Below are positions 55,140 to 64,000 of a stretch of DNA of 64,000 nt, one piece after another. Below the pieces are notes generated by a model. That model made no database searches and was not told the origin of the DNA. It saw only the letters and a list, made by a program, of their open reading frames with translations. The DNA comes from Agromyces sp. ISL-38 (GTDB lineage Bacteria > Actinomycetota > Actinomycetes > Actinomycetales > Microbacteriaceae), in contig NZ_JAGGPF010000001.1 in assembly GCF_018613935.1 (NCBI RefSeq), forward strand, positions 62,001 to 126,000, in the 5' to 3' direction. The translations under genes were made by a program, and so were the position numbers. Each line of letters opens with the position of its first letter. Position 1 is the stretch's first letter.

Positions 55140-55202
55140 GCCTCCAGTCAAGGCAGCCTGGTGTTATCAGGACGTATGCGGTTTTCGATACGCCGGCGAT
55201 AT
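55140..55202. promoter_or_regulatory. Shared van promoter repeat, copy B (upstream of vanH)
   Basis: 59 bases (55144-55202), seven mismatches to copy A at 50568-50626, in the same orientation relative to the gene it precedes. On the minus strand it runs from ATATCGCCGGCGTATCGAAA to TGACTGGAGGC and the vanH ATG, so it includes the ribosome site. It probably contains the VanR operator and the promoter of vanHAX. Confidence 0.7.
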
Positions 55203-55216
55203 CCCCGGCCTGGTGG

Positions 55217-55240
55217 TTTCGATACGCCTGCTTCGCGGGC
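55217..55240. repeat. Intergenic TTTCGATACGCC repeat with small hairpin at the hspR end
   Basis: TTTCGATACGCC is followed by GCCTGC-TTC-GCGGGC (55226-55240), a six-pair hairpin. It lies just past the hspR coding end and may serve as its terminator. The 12-base word also occurs in both van repeats (50607 and 55183). From memory, TTTCGATACGCC...GGCTACTCG elements are scattered through Microbacteriaceae intergenic DNA. Confidence 0.5.
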
Positions 55241-55656
55241 TACTCGCGCTCGAGCGGACGCCACACCACGACGGCGTTCTCGCGGCGCACGCGCGTGCCC
55301 GCGCGCATCGAGACGACCTCGCCTGCAGCACCAGCGGCGAACACGCGACGACCCGGGCGGTTGAGCATCTCGTCGGCGAGCGCCGCCTCGAGCTCGCGCA
55401 CACGGGTCTCGAGCGACGCCACCTGGTCTTCGAGGCCGAGCACGCGCCGGATGCCCTCGAGGCTCACGCCCTCGCTCGAGAGCTGGGCGATCTCGCGCAA
55501 CTGCACGACGTCGCGCATCGAGTACCGGCGGGACTTGCCGGCGGTGCGTGTCGGAGAGACGAGACCGAGCCGGTCGTATTGCCGCAGTGTCTGCGGGTGC
55601 ATTCCCGCGAGCTCCGCGGCGACGGAGATGACGAAGAGCGGACTCAGCTCGTTCAT
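55240..55656 (-). CDS. hspR: HspR, MerR-family heat-shock repressor
   Basis: 138 residues: MerR-type helix-turn-helix (PLFVISVAAELAGMHPQTLRQYDRLGLV), wing (SRRYSMRDVVQLREIAQLSS) and a C-terminal coiled coil (LEDQVASLETRVRELEAALA). HspR binds HAIR sites with DnaK as co-repressor and controls dnaK and clpB operons. It is the last gene of dnaK-grpE-dnaJ-hspR, 8 bases after dnaJ. Its TAG stop lies within the intergenic repeat. Confidence 0.93.
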   Translation of the reverse strand: MNELSPLFVISVAAELAGMHPQTLRQYDRLGLVSPTRTAGKSRRYSMRDVVQLREIAQLSSEGVSLEGIRRVLGLEDQVASLETRVRELEAALADEMLNRPGRRVFAAGAAGEVVSMRAGTRVRRENAVVVWRPLERE

Positions 55657-55664
55657 GGTCGCAC

Positions 55665-56645
55665 CTAGCCCTTGGCCTTCGCGATGAGCCCGTCGCGTGG
55701 ATTCTCGTCGGGCAGTTCGGCGATGAAGTCGCGGAGCTTCTCCTCGGCGTCTTTCGACAGGTGCGAGGGCACCGCGACCTGCACCTCGGCGAGGAGGTCG
55801 CCCGTGCCCTTCGAGGTCTCGACGCCGCGGCCCTTCACCCGAAGCACGCGGCCGCTGGGGGTGCCGGGGGTGACGCGCAGCTTCACGGGGTCGCCCCCGA
55901 GTGTGGGCACCTGGATAGTCGCGCCGAGCGCCGCCTCGGCGAACGTGATGGGCACGGTGACGCGGAGGTTGAGGCCGTCGCGCTCGAACACGGGGTGCTT
56001 GCGCACCGAGACGGTCAGCACGAGGTCACCGGATTCGCCGCCGTCGGGCGAGGGCTGGCCCTTGCCCCGCAGCCGGATCTTCTGCCCGTCGGCGACCCCG
56101 GCGGGAATCTTCACGGTGATCGGTTTGCCGTCGGACGCCTGCAGGGTGATCTGCTGACCCTTGGTGGCGGTGATGAAGTCAAGCGTCGTCGAGGCGGTGA
56201 CGTCGCGGCCCTTCGAGGGGCCGCCGAAACCTCGGAATCCACCGGTAGGCTGGCCGAAGCGACCGCCGCCGAACAGGCCGCCGAGCAGGTCGTCGTATTG
56301 GCCGCCCTGCTGGTACGTGCGACCGCCAGGACCGCCGAACATCGTGCCGAAGACGTCTTCGAAGCCACCTGCCGCGCCGCCGCCACCGGGCGCGGTGAAT
56401 CGCGCACCCGAGCCCATCGCCCGGATCGCGTCGTACTCCTTGCGCTGCTCGTGGTCGGAGAGCACCGAGTGCGCCTCACTGATCTCCTTGAACCTCGCCT
56501 CCGCCGCGTCATCACCGGGGTTCGAGTCGGGGTGGTACTTGCGCGCGAGCTTGCGGTAGGCCTTCTTGAGTTCCGCGTCGCTCACGTCTTTGGAGACGCC
56601 GAGCACCTCGTAGAAGTCCTTGTCGAACCAATCCTGACTGGCCAT
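55665..56645 (-). CDS. dnaJ: DnaJ-type co-chaperone without zinc-finger domain
   Basis: 326 residues: J domain ([31 protein letters not shown], with HPD), a Gly/Phe-rich linker (~75-130) and the two C-terminal substrate-binding domains. The four CxxCxGxG zinc repeats of type I DnaJ are absent, so it is the type II (CbpA-like) form usual in this operon of Actinobacteria. ATG 56645 is preceded by AGGAGGTG. It stimulates DnaK ATPase. Confidence 0.92.
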   Translation of the reverse strand: MASQDWFDKDFYEVLGVSKDVSDAELKKAYRKLARKYHPDSNPGDDAAEARFKEISEAHSVLSDHEQRKEYDAIRAMGSGARFTAPGGGGAAGGFEDVFGTMFGGPGGRTYQQGGQYDDLLGGLFGGGRFGQPTGGFRGFGGPSKGRDVTASTTLDFITATKGQQITLQASDGKPITVKIPAGVADGQKIRLRGKGQPSPDGGESGDLVLTVSVRKHPVFERDGLNLRVTVPITFAEAALGATIQVPTLGGDPVKLRVTPGTPSGRVLRVKGRGVETSKGTGDLLAEVQVAVPSHLSKDAEEKLRDFIAELPDENPRDGLIAKAKG

Positions 56646-56733
56646 CGGCACCTCCTCTCATGAGTCTGGCGGAAAACGGTGTTGGCAGGCTCGCGACATC
56701 CGATTCGCCGGATGCCGCGAGCCGGCCGAACGG

Positions 56734-57426
56734 TCACTGCGGGGTCTTCACCACGACCTTCGCCACGCGAAGCAGCGTGCCGCCGAGCAGGTAGCCCGTC
56801 TCGACGACGTCGGCGACGGTGTCGGTGTCGACCTCGTCGCTCGGCTGCTGGAAGATCGCCTCGTGGCGCTGCGGGTCGAACGGCTCGCCGATCTCGCCGA
56901 ACGACGAGAGCCCGAGCTTCTCGACGGCCGCACGGAGCTTCGCCGCGATCGTCGAGAACGGGGCGTCGCCCTCGAGGTCGCCGTGCTTCTCGGCCCGGTC
57001 GAGGTCGTCGAGCACGGGCAACAGCACGGCGACGGCCGCGCCGACGGCGCGCTCGCGTTCGACCTCTCGGTTCGCCTCGGTGCGCTTGCGGTAGTTCGCG
57101 TACTCGGCGGTGACCCTCTTGAGGTCGGCGAGGTGCTCGTCGCTCGGCTCCCGGATCTCGGCGGTGGCCGCGTTCAGGATGTCGTCGACCGTGAGCGGCG
57201 TGTCGTCGTCGTCGGATTCGGATGCCGCGGCATCCGTCTCCTCGATCATCTCGTCCGCGCCGGCGGCCGCTTCGGGGCCATCAGCTCCTTCGATAAACTC
57301 CGCCGCTTCCGTTGCTTCGGCAGTCTCGGCCTCCTCCGCAGGACGGCGAACCTCGCCCGTCTCGGGGTCGATCCGCCGCTTGTCGCGGATGACCGGCTCT
57401 TCGGGGATCTGGTTCTCGTCTGTCAT
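56734..57426 (-). CDS. grpE: Nucleotide exchange factor GrpE
   Basis: 230 residues. A long acidic, disordered N-terminus (~1-90, rich in Glu/Ala/Asp) precedes the coiled coil and the GrpE signature at the C-terminus (AIFQQPSDEVDTDTVADVVETGYLLGGTLLRVAKVVV). It releases ADP from DnaK. It starts two bases after dnaK. An 88-base gap separates it from dnaJ. Confidence 0.94.
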   Translation of the reverse strand: MTDENQIPEEPVIRDKRRIDPETGEVRRPAEEAETAEATEAAEFIEGADGPEAAAGADEMIEETDAAASESDDDDTPLTVDDILNAATAEIREPSDEHLADLKRVTAEYANYRKRTEANREVERERAVGAAVAVLLPVLDDLDRAEKHGDLEGDAPFSTIAAKLRAAVEKLGLSSFGEIGEPFDPQRHEAIFQQPSDEVDTDTVADVVETGYLLGGTLLRVAKVVVKTPQ

Positions 57427-57428
57427 GA

Positions 57429-59312
<1,884 letters not shown>

Positions 59313-59416
59313 GTTGTCTCTCCTTCTGCCTGGAGGCTTCGCGAGCGGATGCCGCAGCGCTCCATCGGCGGTCGGCCCGGCCGTGCTGGCCCGCGACCGA
59401 AGTCGGTGTGTCAAGA

Positions 59417-59500
59417 CTTGAGCCCTGACGACTCAAGTGTCTCAACGCCGTTTCGACGTGTCAAGTTGGCGCCGCGAAACTTGAGTGCAAGTGACTCAAC
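59417..59500. promoter_or_regulatory. Two HAIR elements (HspR operators) in the dnaK/transketolase divergent region
   Basis: HAIR-1 at 59417-59437 is CTTGAGC-N7-ACTCAAG and HAIR-2 at 59480-59500 is CTTGAGT-N7-ACTCAAC. Each has one base off the consensus CTTGAGT-N7-ACTCAAG. Between and beside them lie two minus-strand TTGACA hexamers (59464-59459 and 59414-59409), likely -35 boxes of dnaK. The whole gap (59313-59687, 375 bases) contains no gene; apart from these sites I see only the transketolase ribosome site AAGGAG near 59670. Confidence 0.9.
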
Positions 59501-59687
59501 TCACAGCGGATGCCCAGTGTTCCGGCCCTGGACGCGGCCGATACCCCGCGACACATGGTACGCATCGGATGCATTCAGGCGGCATCAAGGTCGTGGGTGA
59601 ATAAGGGTGTGGTGAACAGATTCCTCGCATCGTAGTCAGGAGCGTCGTCGGCGCATCCGTCGGCGGCGCAGTCATGAAGGAGCGACC

Positions 59688-61592
59688 GTGACCATCACCC
59701 AGACTTCCCAGATCGACCTCGACACGGTGGCCGAGCTCGCCGCCCAATTGCGCGTCGACTCGATCCGCTCGAGCACGAGCGCCGGCTCGGGGCATCCGAC
59801 CTCCAGCATGTCGGCGGCAGACTTGCTCGCCGTGCTCGTCACCCGGCACTTGCGCTTCGACTGGGATGACCCGACGGCGCCCGGCAACGACCACCTGATC
59901 TTCTCCAAGGGGCATGCCTCGCCGCTGTTGTACTCGGTGTTCAAGTCCGTCGGCGTCGTCTCGGACGACGAGCTGATGAACGGGTACCGACGTTTCGGGC
60001 AACGGCTGGAAGGCCACCCGACCCCAGTGCTGCCATGGGTCGATGTCGCGACCGGGTCGCTCGGCCAGGGACTGCCCGACGGCGTCGGGATCGCGTTGGC
60101 CGGCAAGTACCTGGATCGGGAGCCCTACCGAACCTGGGTGCTGTGCGGCGACAGCGAGTTCGCCGAGGGATCCATCTGGGAGGCGCTCGACAAGGCCGCC
60201 CACTACGAGCTGTCGAATCTCATCGCCATCGTCGACGTCAACCGCCTCGGCCAGAGCGGGCCGACCGAGCTGGGCTGGGATCTCGACGCGTATGCCCGCC
60301 GTGCCGAGGCCTTCGGTGCTCGTGTGCTCGTCGTCGACGGCCATGATCTGAGCGCCATCGACGACGCCCTGGCCACGGCCGCCGCTCCCACGGATGGCCG
60401 GCCCACGGTTCTCCTCGCCAAGACCGTGAAGGGCAGCGGCTTCTCCGAGGTCGAGGATCGTCCCGATTGGCACGGCAAGCCGTTTCCCGCCGACATGGCC
60501 GACCGGGCGATCGCGGAGCTCGGCGGCATCCGGAATCTGGTGCTTCGCGGCCCGGGTCCTGAGCCCGCCCCGGCCATCGACGCGACGGCCGAGCCGGCAG
60601 GTGGCGACGCCGGCGCGGGCGCGGGCGTCGCGACGCTGCCGCACTACGACCTCGGCGACGAGGTGGCCCCGCGCAAGGCCTATGGAGACGCGCTCGTCGC
60701 ACTCGGCGCTGCCGACCCGCGGATCGTCGCGCTCGACGGAGAGGTGAGCAACTCGACCTACTCCAACGAGTTCGCGCACGCCTATCCCGACCGGTACTTC
60801 GAGATGTACATCGCCGAGCAGCAGCTGGTTGCCGCAGCGACCGGCCTCAGCGTTCGCGGCTACCGCGCATTCGCGTCGACCTTCGCCGCGTTCCTGACCC
60901 GTGCGCACGACTTCATCCGGATGGGCGCCATCTCGGGCGTCGATCTCCGGCTGGTCGGCTCGCACGCGGGCGTGGAGATCGGGGCCGACGGACCCTCGCA
61001 GATGGCGCTCGAAGACCTCGCCATGATGCGCGCAGTGCACGGGTCGACGGTGCTCTACCCGAGCGACGCGACGAGCACCGCCGCGCTCGTCGAGGCGATG
61101 GCATCCACTCCGGGCATCAGCTACCTGCGCACCACTCGTGGCGCCTACCCCGTGCTGTATCCGTCCGGGGAGGCATTCCCGGTCGGCGGTTCCAAGGTGC
61201 TGCGCTCCGGTGACGACGACCGGGTGACCCTGGTCGGCGCCGGCGTGACGCTGCACGCCTGCCTGCGCGCCGCCGAGATCCTGGCCGAGGAAGGGATCGA
61301 GACCCGGGTGATCGACTGCTACTCGGTGAAGCCGATCGACGCCGACACCCTGACCGCCGCGGTCGGTGCCACGTCGGGGCGGATCGTGGTGGCCGAAGAC
61401 CACCACCCAGAAGGCGGACTCGCCTCGGCCGTCACCGACGCGCTCCTGACCTCCGGACCGACGAGCCTGTCGCTCGCGCACCTCGCGGTTCGCGACATGC
61501 CAGGCTCCGGATCCGGCCCCGAGCTTCTCGCGTGGGCCGGCCTCGACGCCGACCACATCGCGGCCGCCGCTCGCGAATTGCTCGACGAGTGA
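59688..61592 (+). CDS. Transketolase, single-chain short form
   Basis: 634 residues. The thiamine-diphosphate part is N-terminal (STSAGSGHPTSSMSAADLLAVL; LCGDSEFAEGSIWEAL with the GDG-like Mg/ThDP motif as GDS), the pyrimidine-binding domain is central (APRKAYGDALVALGAADPRIVALDGEVSNS ... EMYIAEQQLVAAATGL with catalytic Glu) and the C-terminal domain follows. At ~634 residues it resembles the shorter vertebrate/archaeal type more than the ~690-residue bacterial Tkt. GTG 59688 has AAGGAG upstream. It moves two-carbon units between sugar phosphates; a paralog of the housekeeping enzyme is likely. Confidence 0.88.
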   Translation: MTITQTSQIDLDTVAELAAQLRVDSIRSSTSAGSGHPTSSMSAADLLAVLVTRHLRFDWDDPTAPGNDHLIFSKGHASPLLYSVFKSVGVVSDDELMNGYRRFGQRLEGHPTPVLPWVDVATGSLGQGLPDGVGIALAGKYLDREPYRTWVLCGDSEFAEGSIWEALDKAAHYELSNLIAIVDVNRLGQSGPTELGWDLDAYARRAEAFGARVLVVDGHDLSAIDDALATAAAPTDGRPTVLLAKTVKGSGFSEVEDRPDWHGKPFPADMADRAIAELGGIRNLVLRGPGPEPAPAIDATAEPAGGDAGAGAGVATLPHYDLGDEVAPRKAYGDALVALGAADPRIVALDGEVSNSTYSNEFAHAYPDRYFEMYIAEQQLVAAATGLSVRGYRAFASTFAAFLTRAHDFIRMGAISGVDLRLVGSHAGVEIGADGPSQMALEDLAMMRAVHGSTVLYPSDATSTAALVEAMASTPGISYLRTTRGAYPVLYPSGEAFPVGGSKVLRSGDDDRVTLVGAGVTLHACLRAAEILAEEGIETRVIDCYSVKPIDADTLTAAVGATSGRIVVAEDHHPEGGLASAVTDALLTSGPTSLSLAHLAVRDMPGSGSGPELLAWAGLDADHIAAAARELLDE

Positions 61593-61611
61593 TACCCGCA
61601 AGAATGAGCGA

Positions 61612-62163
61612 ATGAACAGCGACCTTCGCCTCACCACCCTCTCGGCGTCTCACGCCGACGACGCCGAGCTCGTCACGACACTCTCGCGATTGGTGAACGG
61701 CGTCTACGAGGTCGCGGAACAGGGACTGTGGGAGCCCGAGAGCGCGAGGACGACGGCTGAGGAGGTCGCGACGCTGATCCGTTCAGGTGAGATCACCGTC
61801 GCATTCCTCGACGACGAGCTCGTCGGATGCATCCGGATTCACGAGCTCTCCGATCGAATCTGCGAGTTCGGCCTGCTTGCCGCCGCCCCGCACCGGCGAG
61901 GGGCCGGAATCGGTCGCGAGCTGGTTCGGTTCGCCGAGGCGCTCGCGGCGGAGCACGGCCGGGAGATCATGCAACTGGAGCTTCTGGTGCCGCGCGAGTG
62001 GTCGCATCCGTCGAAGGAGTTCCTCACTGCCTGGTACACCCGAATCGGCTATCGCCCAGTGCGCACAGGTCGTCTCGAGGAGTCCTACCCCGCTCTCGCT
62101 GCTCATCTGGTGACCCCGTGCGACCTCGTGATCCATCAGAAGGACCTGCAGCCCTGGGTGTGA
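61612..62163 (+). CDS. GNAT family N-acetyltransferase
   Basis: 183 residues of the GNAT fold: AFLDDELVGCIRIHELS (strand 4 region), FGLLAAAPHRRGAGIGRELV with the acetyl-CoA pyrophosphate loop (R/Q-x-x-G-x-G/A) and a late TAWYTRIGYRPVRTG. Substrate unknown. It starts 20 bases after the transketolase stop on the same strand, so co-transcription is likely. Confidence 0.88.
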   Translation: MNSDLRLTTLSASHADDAELVTTLSRLVNGVYEVAEQGLWEPESARTTAEEVATLIRSGEITVAFLDDELVGCIRIHELSDRICEFGLLAAAPHRRGAGIGRELVRFAEALAAEHGREIMQLELLVPREWSHPSKEFLTAWYTRIGYRPVRTGRLEESYPALAAHLVTPCDLVIHQKDLQPWV

Positions 62164-62237
62164 TCACCACAGGTGAAGAGCCCCGAATTCGCGGGGATGT
62201 GGGAGGAGAACAACGCCCGCGGGAAACGGCACTTCGC

Positions 62238-62459
62238 TCAGCGTCGCGCCGTGTGCGTGTCGTCGGCTTCGATGGAGATGGTTGCCGACGGGCACAGCTC
62301 CTTCGCTTCGCGGACCGCCGCCCACTCGGACTCCGGCGGGTTCGCGTCGAGCAGTTCCACGAAACCGCCCTGCTCGGGCGGGTTGCCGAACACCTTCGGA
62401 GCGATGCGCCCGCAGTTCTCGGAGGCAATGCACGTGACGGGGTTCACGGTGACCTTCAT
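62238..62459 (-). CDS. Small ferredoxin (3Fe-4S type)
   Basis: 73 residues starting MKVTVNPVTCIASENCGRIAP. Three cysteines are visible (two in CIASENC, one in AKELCPSATISI), the pattern of actinobacterial 3Fe-4S ferredoxins that feed cytochromes P450. No P450 or reductase is adjacent, so its partner is unknown. ATG 62459 follows AAAGGA by 9 bases. It converges on the GNAT gene. Confidence 0.85.
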   Translation of the reverse strand: MKVTVNPVTCIASENCGRIAPKVFGNPPEQGGFVELLDANPPESEWAAVREAKELCPSATISIEADDTHTARR

Positions 62460-62640
62460 CAGCAAACATCCTTTCAGTCGTCGCGCCGATGGGGACGACT
62501 CTCGTCATCCACGGTATTGACGGTCGGGAGGCAGAGCCACCTCGACACGGGGCAACGGAACCGACGCATGGGCGGCGACCCCTGCGCCGCCTGGGGCGTG
62601 TCTGACAAACGCGGGGCTGGCGCGGCGTGATGCTGGTAAC

Positions 62641-63535
62641 GTGTCGCGCTTCCAGTTGCTCTCTGATGCCGATTGGGCTCTGGTCGCTGATTTGCTACCG
62701 GCCCGAACGCGCAGACGAGGTCGACCGTTCTCCGATGCCCGCACGATGGTCGAGGGGATCGTCTACCGGTACCGCTGTGGGATCGCTTGGCGAGACCTCC
62801 CCGCTGTGTTCGGGCCGTGGGAAACGGTCTGGACTTGGCACCGGCGGCTTGCCGCCGATGGCACTTGGGATGATGTGCTCGCAAGGCTGATTGCCGCAGC
62901 CGATGCCGTCGGCGCCGTGAACTGGTCGGTGTCAGTCGACTCGACGATCGCTCGCGCGCACCAGAACGCCACGAATCTCACCCGGCACACAGGGGGCTGG
63001 GTCGAACTACAAGAATCCGCTCCTCGAACCGGCTGACCACGCGCTCGGCCGTTCCCGCGGCGGTCTGTCGACCAAGATTCACCAACTCGTCGACGGATGC
63101 GGGCTGCCGCTCGTGATCGCAGTCACTCCGGGCCAGGCCGGGGACTCGCCGATGTTCCTGCCGCTTATGGCCCAGCTCCGGGTATCCCGCACGATCGGCC
63201 GGCCGCGAACGACGCCGGACGCGGTCTGGGCCGACAAGGCATACTCCTCACGGGCGATCCGCGCGCACCTGCGTAATCGGCGTATCAAGGCGGTCATCCC
63301 GGAACCGGCAGACCAAGCCGGACATCGGAAACGGCGCGGTTCACAAGGGGGCCGCCCACCATCATTCGCCGCCGAGGACTACCGTGGTCGGAACGTGATC
63401 GAACGCCGCTTCTGCCACCTCAAGCAATGGCGTGGACTGGCCACCCGCTACGACAAACTCGCCATCGTCTACCGTGCTGGCGCGGTCCTGAACGCGGTCA
63501 TCGCCTGGGCGAGACATCTATCAACCGTGACCTAG
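62641..63535 (+). CDS. IS5-family transposase in two overlapping frames
   Basis: The first frame (62641-63036, GTG start) codes for the N-terminal helix-turn-helix part (FQLLSDADWALVADLLPARTRRRGRP) and the first catalytic Asp (VSVDSTIARAHQ). The rest lies in the +1 frame, entered near the GGGGG run at 62992-62996, and reads YKNPLLEPADHALGRSRGGL, then the second Asp in VWADKAYSSRAIR and the Glu in NVIERRFCHLKQWRGLATRYDK. The full DDE set is present, so programmed frameshifting could make an active transposase; simple decay is the alternative. Confidence 0.82.
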
Positions 63536-63559
63536 GCTCCCCCGCGAGCGAACAATCGC

Positions 63560-63760
63560 TCACGCCTGCTGCAGGATGTCCGCATAGCGCGGATCGAACG
63601 GCTCCACGAGGACACGCTCGAGCGCAGCTGAGAGCGCCCACAACGCGGTCTGCTCGCTGGGGAAGAGCTGCAAGTCGAGGTCTTGGTCTTCCCACCGGTG
63701 CAATATCTCGAAGAGGACAATGGCTTCGTGAGCGTCCAGCACCACAGCCTGATCTGTCAT
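63560..63760 (-). CDS. Small passenger ORF inside the IS ends, unknown function
   Basis: 66 residues beginning [20 protein letters not shown] and ending FDPRYADILQQA; acidic, no Cys, with amphipathic helices. It lies between the transposase stop and the right inverted repeat, antisense to the transposase. I do not recognise a family. Codon use and an uninterrupted frame suggest it is real. It could be a host gene fragment captured by the element or a regulator of it. Confidence 0.5.
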   Translation of the reverse strand: MTDQAVVLDAHEAIVLFEILHRWEDQDLDLQLFPSEQTALWALSAALERVLVEPFDPRYADILQQA

Positions 63761-63843
63761 AGGCAAAGACTATTCACTGAGACAGGCCGGCTCACCCCCG
63801 CGAGGTCTGACTCCGTAGCAGCCCACGATTTAGCAGACACACC

Positions 63844-64000
63844 CTAGTTCGATCGCTGACCGGGCGCTGTTGCGGAACGGTCGAGATGATCGAGCAGGCT
63901 CTCGGTGTGGTCCGTGGCCTTTTCGACGACCTTTGCGAGCGTCGAAAGTCGCGTCGCCATTCGATACCCGTCGCCTTCCAGGCGATGCTCCAAGACCTGC
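63844..64000 (-). CDS. Partial hypothetical protein, C-terminal end, stop at the IS border
   Basis: From the window edge a minus-strand frame reads QVLEHRLEGDGYRMATRLST and LAKVVEKATDHTESLLDHLD and stops with TAG at 63846-63844. The last base of that stop is the first base of the IS right repeat. The segment is amphipathic and helical, without a recognisable domain. The IS may have cut off the original 3' end of the gene. Confidence 0.5.
   Translation of the reverse strand, partial: QVLEHRLEGDGYRMATRLSTLAKVVEKATDHTESLLDHLDRSATAPGQRSN

Larger units (their letters stand above)
62594..63844 (+). mobile_element. IS5-family (IS427-like) insertion sequence with passenger ORF
   Basis: Imperfect terminal inverted repeats GGGCGTGTCTGACAAA (62594-62609) and the reverse of 63829-63844 (GGGTGTGTCTGCTAAA) match at 13 of 16 positions. 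They enclose the two-frame transposase and a minus-strand ORF, giving ~1.25 kb, longer than a plain IS427-type element (~0.85-0.95 kb). No exact target duplication is visible: TG precedes the left end and TA follows the right end. Confidence 0.7.

Noticed and set aside
50564..55202. The two van repeats as phage or integrase attachment sites
   Set aside because: No integrase or tRNA is present, and the repeats end at equal distances from start codons, which fits promoters better.
59496..61637. 713-residue open frame on the minus strand opposite the transketolase
   Set aside because: High-GC shadow frame; the plus-strand frame carries clear transketolase motifs and the antisense translation has no recognisable domain.

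Overview
The window is about 64 kb of high-GC DNA with dense, tightly packed genes. GTG and TTG starts, overlapping stop/start codons and HspR-type heat-shock control all point to an actinobacterium. Gene content (DUF6421-SDR pair, ClpS-DUF2017 pair, N-domain-less ClpB, many MFS transporters) and very frequent GGATGCCGC words suggest a member of the Microbacteriaceae, such as an Agromyces- or Microbacterium-like soil organism. This placement is an inference from content; no 16S rRNA gene is present.

Layout. 1-7.4 kb: housekeeping and accessory genes, including an ArsR-SRPBCC-reductase operon and two MFS exporters. 7.5-13.4 kb: a decayed ABC ATPase, then a signalling locus with two histidine kinases, one NarL-type regulator and a DctP-like lipoprotein. 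13.4-24.3 kb: metabolic and secreted proteins (threonine aldolase, nitroreductase, subtilase, zinc alcohol dehydrogenase, carboxylesterase flanked by two paralogous secreted proteins, flavoprotein/MFS divergent pair). 24.3-29.9 kb: clpB under an HspR operator, an MFS/HxlR divergent pair, YceI and a DDN-type protein. 29.9-35.3 kb: a LacI-controlled sugar ABC importer operon ending in a glycoside hydrolase. 35.5-38.5 kb: type III polyketide synthase, methyltransferase and flavin monooxygenase, resembling the srsABC phenolic-lipid operon. 38.7-47.05 kb: a complete type I restriction-modification island carrying a half-size extra HsdS, a RhuM protein and a YgjP-like metallopeptidase. 47-49.9 kb: DUF2017, ClpS, an RsmC-like methyltransferase and a secreted lysozyme-like protein.

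The most notable locus is 49.96-55.2 kb, a glycopeptide-resistance-type cluster: vanY(-), vanR-vanS(+), vanX-vanA-vanH(-). vanH, vanA and vanX are coupled by 4-base overlaps. vanX carries a one-base insertion that puts its catalytic EWWH segment out of frame. The 5' regions of vanY and vanH share a nearly identical sequence of about 60 bases reaching the start codon, a strong candidate for a common VanR-controlled promoter. Directly next to it lies hspR-dnaJ-grpE-dnaK (all minus strand), with two HAIR operators in front of dnaK and a third in front of the distant clpB, so one HspR regulon is visible in the window. The right end holds a single-chain transketolase, a GNAT acetyltransferase, a ferredoxin and an IS5-family element that carries an antisense passenger ORF and abuts the end of the last, partial gene.

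No tRNA, rRNA or CRISPR array was seen. The only stretch longer than 300 bases without a gene is the dnaK/transketolase divergent region (59313-59687), which holds the HAIR operators.
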